Positions 39,934 through 49,972 are shown, counted from the stretch's first letter. The stretch: 64,000 nucleotides of DNA from Brevundimonas sp. Leaf363 (GCF_001424025.1 NZ_LMPZ01000001.1:435074-499073); one strand, 5' to 3'. The notes: generated by a model not told the origin, from the sequence alone. Translations and numbers: made by a program.

Positions 39934-40770
39934 ATGAAAATCCACGCACTCGGTGCGGCGGCCGCGCTCGCGCTGGCCGGCGCGGCTCCGGCCTACGCCC
40001 AATCCGCTGCGGACTGGACCGGTCCCTACGTCGGCGGCTTCGTCGGCTATTCGACCGGATCGGACGACGGCGACGAGACGCTGCTGTTCGACAAGGACCT
40101 GGACGGCGCCTACGACGACCAGATCCTGACCCCGGCCGGGACAAACGCCTTCAGCCCCGGCTTCTGCGGCGGCAAGGCCAACACCGCCCTGGCGGCGGAC
40201 GGCTGCGAGGACGATGACGACGGCTTCTCGGGCGGCGTGCGCGCCGGCTACGACTGGGCGGTAAGCGACAGCTTCGTGCTGGGCGTCGTCGGCGAGGTCG
40301 ACTTCACCAATGTGACCGACAGCGTCACGGGCTTCAGCACCACCCCGGCCAACTATGTCTTCAACCGCGATCTGGAGCACGTCGCGGCCATCCGCGCCCG
40401 CGCGGGTTACGCCACCGGGCCGATGCTGATCTACGCCACCGGCGGCTACGCCATGGGCAAGGTGGAGAACAGCTTCACCACCACCAACGGCGCCAACAGC
40501 TTCACCGCCACGTCCGACGACGACAAGGCCGACGGCTACCAGCTGGGCGGCGGCGTCGAGTATAACTGGGGCGGCGGCTGGAGCCTGGTCGGGGAGTATC
40601 TCTACACCTCGCTGGACGTGGACGATCACAACATCCGCGTCGGACCGGGCACGGCCCCCGCCACCAACCCCTTCATCCTGGCGCCGAACACGACCGGGAC
40701 GGACATGATCCGCTCGAACGACAGCTTCGACGTCCACTCGGTTCGCGTCGGCCTGAACTATCGCTTCTAG
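39934..40770 (+). CDS. Outer-membrane beta-barrel protein (OmpA/Omp25-like)
   Basis: 278 residues. A signal peptide (~22 aa, cleaved at AYA/QSA) is followed by WTGPYVGGFVGYSTG, the alphaproteobacterial barrel opening, several alternating amphipathic strands, and a C-terminal phenylalanine (LNYRF) that fits BAM recognition. Two Asp-rich loops (DDGDETLLFDKDLDGAYDD and EDDDDGF) are placed like external loops and could bind calcium or metals. A strong terminator follows, so the transcript is monocistronic. Confidence 0.88.
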   Translation: MKIHALGAAAALALAGAAPAYAQSAADWTGPYVGGFVGYSTGSDDGDETLLFDKDLDGAYDDQILTPAGTNAFSPGFCGGKANTALAADGCEDDDDGFSGGVRAGYDWAVSDSFVLGVVGEVDFTNVTDSVTGFSTTPANYVFNRDLEHVAAIRARAGYATGPMLIYATGGYAMGKVENSFTTTNGANSFTATSDDDKADGYQLGGGVEYNWGGGWSLVGEYLYTSLDVDDHNIRVGPGTAPATNPFILAPNTTGTDMIRSNDSFDVHSVRVGLNYRF

Positions 40771-40797
40771 GGCGACGGACGGTTTGAACTGACCGGG

Positions 40798-40832
40798 ACG
40801 GCCGGCCCCCTTGCTCGGGGGCCGGCCGTTTT
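40798..40832 (+). terminator. Terminator of the beta-barrel gene
   Basis: ACGGCCGGCCCCC and GGGGGCCGGCCGT form a 13-bp perfect stem with loop TTGCTC, followed by TTT. Confidence 0.92.
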
Positions 40833-40840
40833 GGTTTGAT

Positions 40841-40859
40841 CGCGCACGTTTCGTGCACG
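40841..40859. promoter_or_regulatory. Inverted repeat upstream of gdhZ
   Basis: CGCGCACG and CGTGCACG with a TTT spacer pair at 7 of 8 positions. It is ~130 bp before the gdhZ start, a possible operator. The binding factor is unknown. Confidence 0.3.
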
Positions 40860-40987
40860 CCGCCCGGGGTGATCGGCGTTCAGAGGGCACGTCCGTACCT
40901 GCCTTATTTTTGGGGGTTCTCGGAGGCATGTAACGGGCCTAGTCACCCCATGCGGCCCCCTCCGCGCCGCGAGCTCGAGGCGCCTGC

Positions 40988-43900
40988 ATGCCCGCCGATT
41001 CCCGTCCCGCCGCCGCCAAGCGCGATCGCCTGACCCTCAAGGCGCTGGAGGCGGCCTTCGTCGCCCACACCGGCGAGGCGGTGGACGCCGAGCGCGCCGC
41101 CTATCTGGCGCACGCCTTCGAGGACTATGCGGCGGACGAGACGCCGGAACTGGGCGGGCCGGACCTGGCCGTCGTGCTGGCGACGATGTGGGCCGAAGCC
41201 AAGGGCCTGCCGCCCGGCGCCCCGCCCCAGATTTCGGTCGGCCCGCTGCTGTGCGCCAACGGCAAGCCCAGCGGCTATGACCAGGTTCGCCTGATCCAGC
41301 CGGACAGTCCCTTCCTGGTCGACAGCGTGATGGGCGAACTGGCCGAGGCGGGCGTGTCGGTGCGTGGCCTCTATCACCCCATCGCACCGGGGTCGTCGGG
41401 CCGCGTCTCGACCATCCTGGTGGTCATCGAGCCTCTGCCGCAGGAAAGGCGCGACGTGCTGGGCGAAGGTCTGGCCGGGGCCATGACCGACGTGCATTTC
41501 GCCGTCGCCGACCACGGCGCCATGTCGGCGCTGATGGCCCGGTCCATCGCCCACCTGCGCGCCTGCCCGCCCGGGTTGGACCGCGCCGTGATCGACGAGA
41601 CCATCGCCTTCCTGCGCTGGATGGAGGACGACCACTTCGTCTTCCTGGGCGCGCGCGATTACGACTATCCGCGCGGCAACGACGGCGACTATGCCGCCGA
41701 GGCGCCGCTGGGTCAGTCCAGCGACGGCCTGGGTGTCCTCCGCGACCCGGAACGCCGCATCCTGCGCCGCGCGTCGGAGCCCGCGGTCCTGACCAGCCAG
41801 ATCAAGCGCCAGCTGGACCTCAGCGAGCCGGTGACGGTGGCCAAGGCGAACGTCCGCTCGCGCGTCCACCGCCGCGCCTACATGGATTACGTCGGGGTCA
41901 AGCGGTACGGCGCGGACGGCAAGCCGTCGGGCGAGACCCGCTTCGTCGGCCTGTTCACCGCCGAGGCCTATGACCGCGCCGCGTCCGAGGTGCCGCTGCT
42001 GCGCCGCAAGGTCGCCAATGCGCTGGACCGCGCCGGCAAGACGCCGGGCAGCCACAACGCCAAGCGGCTGCGCAACATCCTGGAGAACTATCCGCGGGAC
42101 GAGCTCTTCCAGATCACGGAAGACGAGCTGCTGAACACCTCGTTGGGCATCCTGCACCTGAACGACCGGCCGCGCATCCGGCTGTTCACGCGCCAGGACC
42201 CGTTCGACCGCTTCGTCTCGATCCTGTGCTTCATCCCGCGCGAGCGGTTCGATGCAGCCCTGCGCGAACGCATCGGCCGCATCCTGGCCGAGGCCTGGGG
42301 CGGGCGGATGTCGGCCTGGTATCCGCAGCTGACCGACCAGCCGCTGGTGCGGGTCCACTACATCATCGGCGTTGAGCCCGGCGCGCACCCGACGCCGGAC
42401 GACGCCGCCCTGCAGGCCAAGGTGGCCGAGGCGGGTCGCAGCTGGATCGACCGCTTCGAGACCGCTCTGCGCGACGCCGACGTGCAGGACGTCGCCGTCG
42501 GCCCGACCAGCGCCAAATGGGCCGAGGCCTTCGGGGCCGGCTACCGCGACCGCTACGACGCCGCCGAGGCGGTGCGCGACCTGCAGGCGTTCGATGTCCT
42601 GAACGACGGTGAGCACGATCGAGACGGCGACCCGGTGGCGGTGCGCGCCTTCCGCGATGCGAGCGACAGTCCGCTCCAGTTGCGCTTCAAGCTGTACCGT
42701 CGGGGTTCGGCGGTGCCGCTGTCGGACGTGCTGCCGATCCTGGCGGACATGGGTCTGAAGACGCTGGAGGAATGGGGCCACGCCGTGCGGCCGGTCGGCG
42801 GGCCCGAGATCCACATCCACGAGTTTCTCCTGGAAGACCCCCGCGGCGAGGCGCTCAGCTTCGAGCTGGTCAAGGCGCCGTTCGAGGACGCCTTCTCGGC
42901 GGTCTGGGCCGGTCGCACCGAGAGCGACGGCTTCAACCGGCTGGTGCTGGAGCTGGGCGTCGACTGGCGCGAGGCGGCCCTGATCCGCACCCTGGCCCGC
43001 TATCGCCAGCAGACCGGCATGGACCCGTCGCAGGCCGTGCAGGAAGAGGCGCTGCGCGACTATCCGAACGTGGCGCGGGGCCTCCTGGCCCTGTTCAAGC
43101 GGAAGTTCGATCCGGCCATGTCGGCTTCGGGGGGCGCGACGACCGAGGCCCGTCAGGCCGACGTCGACGCCAAGGTCGCCGAGATCACCGAGGCGCTGCA
43201 GGCCGTGAAGAGCCTGGACCACGACAAGGTCCTGCGCCGGCTGATGCTGCTGATCCAGGCGATCAAGCGGACCAACTATTTCCAGCTGGCCGCCGACGGC
43301 CAGCCCAAGCCCTACATCTCGATCAAGATCGCCTCGCGCGAGCTGGACGACCTGCCGCTGCCCAAGCCGTTCCGCGAGATCTTCGTCTGGGCGCCGCACG
43401 TCGAGGGCGTGCACCTGCGCTTCGGCCCCGTTGCGCGCGGCGGCCTGCGCTGGTCGGACCGGCGCGACGACTTCCGCACGGAGGTTCTGGGTCTGGTGAA
43501 GGCCCAGCAGGTCAAGAACGCCGTCATCGTTCCGGTCGGCTCCAAGGGCGGCTTCTATCCCAAATGCCTGCCGCGCACGGCCGACCGCGACGCGATCCAG
43601 GCCGAGGCGATCCGCGCCTACAAGACCTTCCTGTCCGGCCTGCTGGACATCACCGACAACATCGCGGCCGACGGCGCGGTGACGCACCCGGCCAACGTCG
43701 TCGCCTATGAGGGGGATGATCCCTATCTGGTCGTCGCGGCGGACAAGGGCACGGCGACCTTCTCCGACATCGCCAACTCGGTCTCGGCCGATTACGGCTT
43801 CTGGCTGGGCGACGCCTTCGCGTCCGGTGGGTCCATCGGCTACGACCACAAGGCCATGGGCATCACCGCGCGCGGCGCGTGGGAAGCGGTCAAACGGCAC

Positions 43901-45874
43901 TTCCGCGAGATCGGCAAGGACATCCAGACCGAGCCCTTCACCGTCGTGGGCGTGGGCGACATGTCCGGCGATGTGTTCGGCAACGGCATGCTGCTGTCCA
44001 AGGCGACAAAGCTGGTCGCCGCCTTCGACCACCGCGACATCTTCATCGATCCGAACCCGGATCCGGCCGTGTCGTGGGACGAGCGCAACCGCCTGTTCCA
44101 GCTGCCGCGCTCGTCCTGGCAGGATTATGACAAGAGCCTGATTTCCCAGGGGGGCGGCGTCTTCTCGCGCGGTGAGAAGTCCATCGCCCTGACGCCCGAG
44201 ATGAAGGCCGTGCTGGACGTTTCCGACGACAGCCTGGACCCCGTCGGCCTGATGCGCGCCATCCTGAAGGCGCCGGCGGAACTGCTCTACCTCGGCGGCA
44301 TCGGCACCTATGTGAAGGCGGCCGCCGAGACGGACGCGCAGGTCGGCGACAAGGGCACGGACGCCTTGCGGATCGACGCGGGCGATCTGCGCGTGTCGGT
44401 GGTGGGCGAAGGCGCCAACCTGGGCTTCACCCAGGCGGGCCGCATCGAGTTCGCCAGATCTGGCTGGAATGGGGGTGGCGGGCGGATCAACACCGACGCC
44501 ATCGACAACTCCGCCGGGGTCGACACATCAGACCACGAGGTCAACATCAAGATCCTGGTCGGTTCGGTGGTGACCAACGGCCTGCTGCCGCCGGAGGAGC
44601 GCCCGGCGCTGCTGGCCTCGATGACCGAAGAGGTCGGCCAGAAGGTGCTGGCGCACAACTACGACCAGACCCTGGCCCTGACCCTGATCCAGGCGACCGG
44701 CGCTGGTGCGCTGGAAGCCCAGCAGCAGTTCATGCAGTGGCTGACGGCCAAGGGTAAGCTGGATCGTAAGGTCGAGGGCCTGCCGAACGACGCCCGGATC
44801 GCCGAGATGATGGCCGCCGGTCAGGGCCTGACGCGGCCCGAACTGGCCGTGCTGCTGGCCTATGCCAAGCTGGAGCTGTCGGACGACATCGTCGCCTCGG
44901 CCGCGCCGGAGGATCCGTTCTTCGAGGAGACGCTGGTCCGCTACTTCCCGGCCGAGCTGGCGAAGTACGAGGACGCCATGAAGGGCCACCGGCTGCGGCG
45001 CGAGATCGTCGCCACCGTCCTGGCCAACGAGATCGTCAACATGGCCGGCCCGACCTTTCCCGAGCGCCTGCGCGCCGCGGCGGAGTGCGACACCACCGCC
45101 CTGGCCGTGGCGTTCGAGGCCGCGCGGCGAGTGTTCCGGCTGGACGAGGCCTGGGACGCGGTGTCCGCACTGGACCTGAAGATCCCGGCCGAGGCGCAGA
45201 CCGCGCTGTATGAAGAGATCGCCGTGGTCCTGCGTCGCCAGACATTCTGGCTGGCGCGCCGTGCGGCCCGGTCGGGCGCCTCCGTCGGTCAGCTGATCGC
45301 CGATTACCGCCCCGTCGCCGACGCCCTCAAGGCCGAGGGCGCCGCCGTCCTGTCGCGCTTTGAACAGGGCCGGTTCGAGGATCGCAGCAAGCGCTTCGCC
45401 GAGATGGGCGTGGACGGCGATCTGGCCACCCGCGTCGCCCTGATGCGGCCGATGACCGCCGCCGCCGATATCGGCGATCTGGCCCGTGAGGCCGGATGGG
45501 CCGCGCCGGCCATGGCGCGCCTGTATCACCAGGTCGGCGCCGCGTTCGACTTCGACCGGCTGCGCGCCGCGGCCGGGTCGATCCCCTCGGCGGATCACTT
45601 CGACCGGCTGGCCGTGCGCCGCCTGATCGAGGACCTGATGAACGAGCAGAGGGTGCTGACACGCGCCGTCGCCGCCTCGGCCAAGGAAAGCGTCGGGGCC
45701 AGCGAGGACGCCGCCGAAGCCGCCGTCGACGCGTGGGTCGGCGAGCGCGCCAAGGTGGTCGAGGGCGTCCGCGCCTCGGTCGACGAGATCGAGGCTTCCG
45801 GCGCCGGCTGGACCTTCGCCAAACTGACCATCGCCAACAGCGCGATCCGCGACGTGGCCCAAGGCGCGGGGTGA
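40988..45874 (+). CDS. gdhZ: NAD-specific glutamate dehydrogenase, large type
   Basis: Oxidatively deaminates glutamate to 2-oxoglutarate with NAD; in Caulobacter, GdhZ also regulates FtsZ assembly. The 1628 residues match the 180-kDa class: N-terminal ACT-like segments, then the catalytic block FGPVARGGLRWSDRRDDFRTEVLGLVKAQQVKNAVIVPVGSKGGF, VGVGDMSGDVFGNGMLLS and a helical C-terminus. The ATG at 40988 is supported by GC-poor upstream context; a C/G hairpin sits 8 bp past the stop. Cell-division control is known in Caulobacter but is inference here. Confidence 0.96.
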   Translation: MPADSRPAAAKRDRLTLKALEAAFVAHTGEAVDAERAAYLAHAFEDYAADETPELGGPDLAVVLATMWAEAKGLPPGAPPQISVGPLLCANGKPSGYDQVRLIQPDSPFLVDSVMGELAEAGVSVRGLYHPIAPGSSGRVSTILVVIEPLPQERRDVLGEGLAGAMTDVHFAVADHGAMSALMARSIAHLRACPPGLDRAVIDETIAFLRWMEDDHFVFLGARDYDYPRGNDGDYAAEAPLGQSSDGLGVLRDPERRILRRASEPAVLTSQIKRQLDLSEPVTVAKANVRSRVHRRAYMDYVGVKRYGADGKPSGETRFVGLFTAEAYDRAASEVPLLRRKVANALDRAGKTPGSHNAKRLRNILENYPRDELFQITEDELLNTSLGILHLNDRPRIRLFTRQDPFDRFVSILCFIPRERFDAALRERIGRILAEAWGGRMSAWYPQLTDQPLVRVHYIIGVEPGAHPTPDDAALQAKVAEAGRSWIDRFETALRDADVQDVAVGPTSAKWAEAFGAGYRDRYDAAEAVRDLQAFDVLNDGEHDRDGDPVAVRAFRDASDSPLQLRFKLYRRGSAVPLSDVLPILADMGLKTLEEWGHAVRPVGGPEIHIHEFLLEDPRGEALSFELVKAPFEDAFSAVWAGRTESDGFNRLVLELGVDWREAALIRTLARYRQQTGMDPSQAVQEEALRDYPNVARGLLALFKRKFDPAMSASGGATTEARQADVDAKVAEITEALQAVKSLDHDKVLRRLMLLIQAIKRTNYFQLAADGQPKPYISIKIASRELDDLPLPKPFREIFVWAPHVEGVHLRFGPVARGGLRWSDRRDDFRTEVLGLVKAQQVKNAVIVPVGSKGGFYPKCLPRTADRDAIQAEAIRAYKTFLSGLLDITDNIAADGAVTHPANVVAYEGDDPYLVVAADKGTATFSDIANSVSADYGFWLGDAFASGGSIGYDHKAMGITARGAWEAVKRHFREIGKDIQTEPFTVVGVGDMSGDVFGNGMLLSKATKLVAAFDHRDIFIDPNPDPAVSWDERNRLFQLPRSSWQDYDKSLISQGGGVFSRGEKSIALTPEMKAVLDVSDDSLDPVGLMRAILKAPAELLYLGGIGTYVKAAAETDAQVGDKGTDALRIDAGDLRVSVVGEGANLGFTQAGRIEFARSGWNGGGGRINTDAIDNSAGVDTSDHEVNIKILVGSVVTNGLLPPEERPALLASMTEEVGQKVLAHNYDQTLALTLIQATGAGALEAQQQFMQWLTAKGKLDRKVEGLPNDARIAEMMAAGQGLTRPELAVLLAYAKLELSDDIVASAAPEDPFFEETLVRYFPAELAKYEDAMKGHRLRREIVATVLANEIVNMAGPTFPERLRAAAECDTTALAVAFEAARRVFRLDEAWDAVSALDLKIPAEAQTALYEEIAVVLRRQTFWLARRAARSGASVGQLIADYRPVADALKAEGAAVLSRFEQGRFEDRSKRFAEMGVDGDLATRVALMRPMTAAADIGDLAREAGWAAPAMARLYHQVGAAFDFDRLRAAAGSIPSADHFDRLAVRRLIEDLMNEQRVLTRAVAASAKESVGASEDAAEAAVDAWVGERAKVVEGVRASVDEIEASGAGWTFAKLTIANSAIRDVAQGAG

Positions 45875-45881
45875 TCCCTTT

Positions 45882-45901
45882 CCCTCCCCCGGTGGGGAGG
45901 G
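45882..45901. repeat. C-rich hairpin after gdhZ
   Basis: CCCTCCCC (45882-45889) and GGGGAGGG (45894-45901), loop CGGT. It resembles a short form of the dnaK-downstream repeat and may end the gdhZ transcript. Confidence 0.55.
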
Positions 45902-45956
45902 CAGGCGCGACGCGCCGGCCGTTCGGCGTTATAGTGCTGCAACCGAGGGAGGGCGC

Positions 45957-46421
45957 GTGCCGAGAAAGTTCCTGGTCGTCGTGGACGACACGCCCGAGTT
46001 CGAATCGGCCCTGCGCTATGCGGCGCGGAGGGCCCGCTCGACCGGGGGGCGGGTGGCGTTGCTCCGCGTCCTGCCGACCAGCACGGACGAACACTGGACC
46101 GGCGTGCGCGAGGAAATCGAACGCGAGCAACGCGCCGAGGCCGAGGCCTTGCTGTCCCGCCTGGCCGACGACACGGCCGAGCGCTCGGGCGCGGCGCCCC
46201 TGTTCCTGATCGAGCAGGGCGAGGCGCAGGACGCCATCCGGCGCGTGGTCAACGACGATCCGGAGATCAAGATCCTGGTGCTGGCCGCCGGCGCCAGCGC
46301 GCGCGGACCGGGCCCGTTGGTCTCCGCCATCCTGAAGCAGGGCGTCGGCGCCGGTCGGAAGCTGCCCGTCACCATCGTGCCGGGCGAACTGACCGAGAGC
46401 GAGATCGCCGACCTCGCATGA
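45957..46421 (+). CDS. Universal stress protein family (UspA)
   Basis: 154 residues. It begins PRKFLVVVDDTPEFESALRYAARRA, the Usp nucleotide-binding fold, and has the later segment ILVLAAGASARGPGPLVSAIL in place of the standard G-x2-G-x9-G[ST] loop, so ATP binding is uncertain. The start is GTG with AGGGAGGG upstream. Its stop overlaps the next gene by 4 bp, so it is translated with the pyruvyltransferase-like gene. Confidence 0.85.
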   Translation: MPRKFLVVVDDTPEFESALRYAARRARSTGGRVALLRVLPTSTDEHWTGVREEIEREQRAEAEALLSRLADDTAERSGAAPLFLIEQGEAQDAIRRVVNDDPEIKILVLAAGASARGPGPLVSAILKQGVGAGRKLPVTIVPGELTESEIADLA

Positions 46422-47194
46422 CCCGCGCGGGCCAGGTCTTTCGCGCGGACGAAACCAATGTCGGCGACTGGTGGTGCCCGCCGTCGCGGTATTTCGATCT
46501 GCCTGATCCGGCCGTGGCCGACATCAAGGATCTGGACCTGGACACCCTGGCTGACCACATCGTGGTGGGCGGAGGAGGCCTGATCTCGGCCAACTTCGAC
46601 GCGCGGATGGCGCGGCTGGCTGCGGCGCGGCCCCGGATGACGTCCTTGGTCGCCTGGGGGATCGGCGAGTCGCTCGTGAACGACAAGTCGGGCGGTCGGG
46701 TCGAGCGATATGATGGGCCGTTGCCGGACTGGCTGCAGGCGTTCGACCTGATCGGCCTGCGCGACGTCGGCCACGGCCATCGCTGGGTTCCCTGCGCCAG
46801 CTGCATGCTGCCAGGCTTCGACCGGCCGGCCGAGATCCGCCATCCGGTCGTGGTCTATGAGCACAAGCGCATCCCCATCCCGGCCGAGGGCGCGCCGCAT
46901 CGCAGTAATGACGGCGCCGACATCGCCGCGGTGCTGGATTTCCTGGCGTCCGGCGAGGTCGTGGTGACGAACTCGTACCACGGCGCCTATTGGGCGACCC
47001 TGCTGGGGCGGCGGGTCGTGGCTCTGCCCAGCCTGTCCAAGCTGCACCGGATGAAGCACCCGCCGCTGCTCGCCTGGCATGACGATTGGCGGGATCGGCT
47101 GGGCGAGACGTTCGTCTATCCCGAGGCGCTGGAGGAGTGCCGCGCGGCCAATCGCGCCTTTTACACGGACGTCCGGCGGCTTCAGTCGGCCTGA
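46418..47194 (+). CDS. Polysaccharide pyruvyltransferase-like protein
   Basis: 258 residues. GGGGL (51-55) and VVTNSYHGAYWATLLGRRV (around 182-200) are hallmarks of the CsaB/WcaK pyruvyltransferase family, which adds ketal pyruvate to surface sugars; CSYHGxxxxxxL is reduced to NSYHGAYWATLL. It is shorter than usual (about 350 aa). It overlaps uspA by 4 bp and overlaps the end of the next, opposing gene by 13 bp. Confidence 0.85.
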   Translation: MTRAGQVFRADETNVGDWWCPPSRYFDLPDPAVADIKDLDLDTLADHIVVGGGGLISANFDARMARLAAARPRMTSLVAWGIGESLVNDKSGGRVERYDGPLPDWLQAFDLIGLRDVGHGHRWVPCASCMLPGFDRPAEIRHPVVVYEHKRIPIPAEGAPHRSNDGADIAAVLDFLASGEVVVTNSYHGAYWATLLGRRVVALPSLSKLHRMKHPPLLAWHDDWRDRLGETFVYPEALEECRAANRAFYTDVRRLQSA

Positions 47195-48261
47195 GCGGAG
47201 GCCTTTTCGGCCTGCGCCCGGCGACGGGTGCGCAGACGGCGGTTCAGGGCCTCGTAGTTCTGGACCATGACCTCGGCGCTGGGCTGGTCGCCCTCGACGC
47301 GCATGGCCTCGGTGATGACCGCACGGGCGGCCAGCTGGTCTTCCTTGTCGATCACGCGCTGGGCCAGGTCCATCGAGGTCATGACCAGCCGATAGGGCGG
47401 GATCAGCTCCTGCCACAGCTTGCGGCGCTTCTTAAGCCGGGTCAGGCAGCCGAGGTAGAAGTCGGCGTTCCAGAAGCCCAGCTCCGACGCCTCTTCCGCG
47501 CGGCCCTCGGCCAGCATCAGGTGCGCGCGCACCAGGATGGCGGGGCAGCCGTTGATCGAGATGTAGGGCAGGGGCTCGACCGCCGTCTTCAGGAAGTCGA
47601 CCAGCCGGTCCAGCTCGGCCATCACGGCGTCGTTCTCGCCGCGGAACAGGTGCAACTGCCACAGCACGCTGCGTAGCGACGCCTGCAGGTGCACCCCATC
47701 CAGCCTCGCCCGCCAGGATTCCGGCAGTGCGCCCGCCGTCGCCAGCTCCTGTTGCAGCACCGCGACGGCCGCGTCGGTCATCTCCGGCTTGGCCAGGTCG
47801 ATGGCGCGGTAGGCCTGGACCACGGCTGCGACGGCGCGGTGGCTGGCGTTCAGCTGGTAGTGGTCGGTGATCTGGCGGGTGGCGAAATGCTGGGTCTCCT
47901 TGTCCTGCGGCCGGTCTCTGGCGCGGAAGAAGATGCCTTCGAAGTCGTCGTCCGACAGGGCGTAGAGCTTGCCGAGGCCCCAGCCCGATCCCGGCTTCAG
48001 GTCCTTGCCGTCCACCTGGACGCGGACCTCGGTATAGGGTTCGAAGGCGGGGGCGTCCTTCAGGGTGGCGCGGCCCATCGGGCCGTCGTCCTTGAAGCGG
48101 AAATCGTCGGGCCAGGTGCGCTCGATGACGCCGGCCTCGTCCTTCCCGCGCAGGAATCGGAAACGGACGGTGGTCTTTGCGCCCCGATCGCCGCTGAGGG
48201 CCACGGACGGAAGGCCGTCGCGGATCGCCGCCTTGGCCGCGCTCAGTGTCGTATCGCTCAT
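47182..48261 (-). CDS. Protein of unknown function in glycan locus
   Basis: 359 residues, no signal peptide. The N-terminal half (~25-120) has short polar beta stretches (TTVRFRFLRG, YTEVRVQVDGKDL). The C-terminal half is helical and repeat-like (YRAIDLAKPEMTDAAVAVL, VMAELDRLVDFLKTAVEPL), which could be TPR-like. An Arg/Lys-rich tail closes it. It is transcribed after the CMP-sugar synthetase gene (60 bp gap), so it may serve the same surface glycan. I recognise no family. Confidence 0.8.
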   Translation of the reverse strand: MSDTTLSAAKAAIRDGLPSVALSGDRGAKTTVRFRFLRGKDEAGVIERTWPDDFRFKDDGPMGRATLKDAPAFEPYTEVRVQVDGKDLKPGSGWGLGKLYALSDDDFEGIFFRARDRPQDKETQHFATRQITDHYQLNASHRAVAAVVQAYRAIDLAKPEMTDAAVAVLQQELATAGALPESWRARLDGVHLQASLRSVLWQLHLFRGENDAVMAELDRLVDFLKTAVEPLPYISINGCPAILVRAHLMLAEGRAEEASELGFWNADFYLGCLTRLKKRRKLWQELIPPYRLVMTSMDLAQRVIDKEDQLAARAVITEAMRVEGDQPSAEVMVQNYEALNRRLRTRRRAQAEKASAQAD

Positions 48262-48321
48262 CGTGCCGCTCCCTGGCCGTTCACTGGCACAGCAGGGCGG
48301 GTCTCGCCAGCCTGGGCCGGT

Positions 48322-49062
48322 TCAGGCCGGGTCCATCGAGTGGGTGTAGGCCTTCAGGAACGGCGAGTTGGCGCGCATCAGCGCCTCGGCCATCTCGGCG
48401 TCTTCGGAGGTGTCGATGTCGATGCTGCAGATCTTGTGGATCTTGTGGCCCACCGACCGTTCGCCGAGGAAGCGCTTGCCCAGGGCGATGTTGCGATACC
48501 AGAAGATGTCGGTGTGGAAGACCCGGTAGACCGGCTCGAACTCCTGGCGCCGGATCATCGAACGACCGCCATCGTCGAACTGGGGGGTCAGCAGCCCGTC
48601 CGGCATGGCGTAGAGCCGCGGCTCGCCCTCCGTGACCAGACGCACCGAATCCACCTCGGGCGTCAGTCGGTTCAGCGCAGCCGACAGATCCTCGATGCTG
48701 CGGAAGGGAAAGGTGGGCCGCAGCCAGACCAGGGCGTCGGGCGGGGTCAGGCCGGAGGCTTCGACCTTGGCCGCGAAGTCGGCCAGGATGTCCTCCTCCA
48801 TGCTGTGGTCCTGGGCCGCGGCCGGATCGCGCAGGAAGGGCACCTCGGCGCCGAAACCGCGCGCCGTGTCGGCATAGCTGTCGGAATCGGTCGAGACGAT
48901 CACGCGCTCGAACGCGCCCGAGGCCTGGGCGAAACGGATGGCGTGGCCGATCAGCGGCATGCCGCAAATCTCGATCACATTCTTGCCCGGCAGTCCCTTG
49001 GAGCCCGATCGGGCCGGAACCACGGCCCAAAAGACGGGGCGCTTGTCAGTCATCGTTTGCAT
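48322..49062 (-). CDS. CMP-nonulosonate synthetase (acylneuraminate cytidylyltransferase family)
   Basis: 246 residues. The CMP-sugar synthetase motif ARSGSKGLPGKN (17-28) is clear, followed by VIVSTDSDSYADTA, LRPTFPFRSIEDL and the C-terminal IDIDTSEDAEMAEA. It activates a nonulosonic acid (sialic, legionaminic or pseudaminic) with CTP. No synthase (NeuB-type) is in this window, so the exact sugar is open. The ATG at 49062 and an in-frame ATG at 49053 are both possible starts. Confidence 0.9.
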   Translation of the reverse strand: MQTMTDKRPVFWAVVPARSGSKGLPGKNVIEICGMPLIGHAIRFAQASGAFERVIVSTDSDSYADTARGFGAEVPFLRDPAAAQDHSMEEDILADFAAKVEASGLTPPDALVWLRPTFPFRSIEDLSAALNRLTPEVDSVRLVTEGEPRLYAMPDGLLTPQFDDGGRSMIRRQEFEPVYRVFHTDIFWYRNIALGKRFLGERSVGHKIHKICSIDIDTSEDAEMAEALMRANSPFLKAYTHSMDPA

Positions 49063-49192
49063 GGCCGGCGATTGGACGGCCGTTCCCCGTTGCTCAGTCC
49101 CGGACCTTGATAGCGACCCGACCGCCTGTTGGAAACGTGCCGCGTTGCGGGACGTGCGTCGGACGGCTAGGCGTCAGGATCGGAGGCTTGGA

Positions 49193-49972
49193 ATGGTCAA
49201 GAGCGTGGCGTCGCTGACAGCGCCCTATGACGACCGCGTGCGGGAATTCCTCGTGGCCAACCGCATCTTCCTGCGGTGGCCGCGCGAGATCGACGGCGTC
49301 TATCGTCAGGGGAGCAAGATCTTCATCCACCACGACGTGGTGGTGGAGCGCGATGCGACCATGCCCCCCGGCCTGTTCCGGTCGGTCAGCGCCCATTCCG
49401 CCTGTCTGACCGATCACATCCCGCCGTCCACCGTCATCGGCCGCCACAGCTATGTCGCGCCCGAGGTGCGGATCATGGGCATCAACCATCCGACCGACTG
49501 GGTCACCACCCATCCGCTGGCGTTCCGCGACTACGGCCCAGAACTGGCCGCGCGCGACTTCGGCAAGACGTTCCGCAAGGCGCGCTTCAGCGAGGTCACC
49601 GCCAAGGTGGTGATCGGCCACGGCGCAACGGTCGGCTACGGCGCCCTGCTGCGGCAGGGGGTGAAGATCGGACACGGGGCCATCGTGCGGCCAGGCGCGA
49701 TTGTGACCCGGGAAGTCGCGCCCTATGAGATCGTCAGCGGCGTTCCCGGTCGGTCCGAAGGCCTGCGCTTCGCACCCCGGACGGTGGAGCGGCTGCTGAA
49801 GTCGGCGTGGTGGGAGTTCTCGCCCACGGACCTGGCCCACCTGCCGCCGGACGAACCCGACCTGTTCGTGGACGGCATCAAGCGCCGGGAGCGAAGCGGC
49901 GTCATCACGCGCGATCCCATCAGCCGTTTCCGTTTGGCCCCGGCCCTCGAAGCTCATCTGGCGAAGGCCTGA
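49193..49972 (+). CDS. Left-handed beta-helix acetyltransferase, copy 1
   Basis: 259 residues. Hexapeptide-repeat positions (about 85-185) include [24 protein letters not shown] and [46 protein letters not shown], as in XAT/CatB-type transferases. The C-terminal tail carries [11 protein letters not shown], common in sugar O-acetyltransferases. GGAGGCTTG precedes the ATG. It has recognisable similarity to the adjacent copy 2 (NRIFLR..PxxxDGxY at the N-terminus). Confidence 0.9.
   Translation: MVKSVASLTAPYDDRVREFLVANRIFLRWPREIDGVYRQGSKIFIHHDVVVERDATMPPGLFRSVSAHSACLTDHIPPSTVIGRHSYVAPEVRIMGINHPTDWVTTHPLAFRDYGPELAARDFGKTFRKARFSEVTAKVVIGHGATVGYGALLRQGVKIGHGAIVRPGAIVTREVAPYEIVSGVPGRSEGLRFAPRTVERLLKSAWWEFSPTDLAHLPPDEPDLFVDGIKRRERSGVITRDPISRFRLAPALEAHLAKA

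Noticed and set aside
40943..44032. 1029-residue minus-strand open frame over gdhZ
   Set aside because: Antisense to a recognised gdhZ with intact catalytic motifs. The frame is a high-GC artefact.
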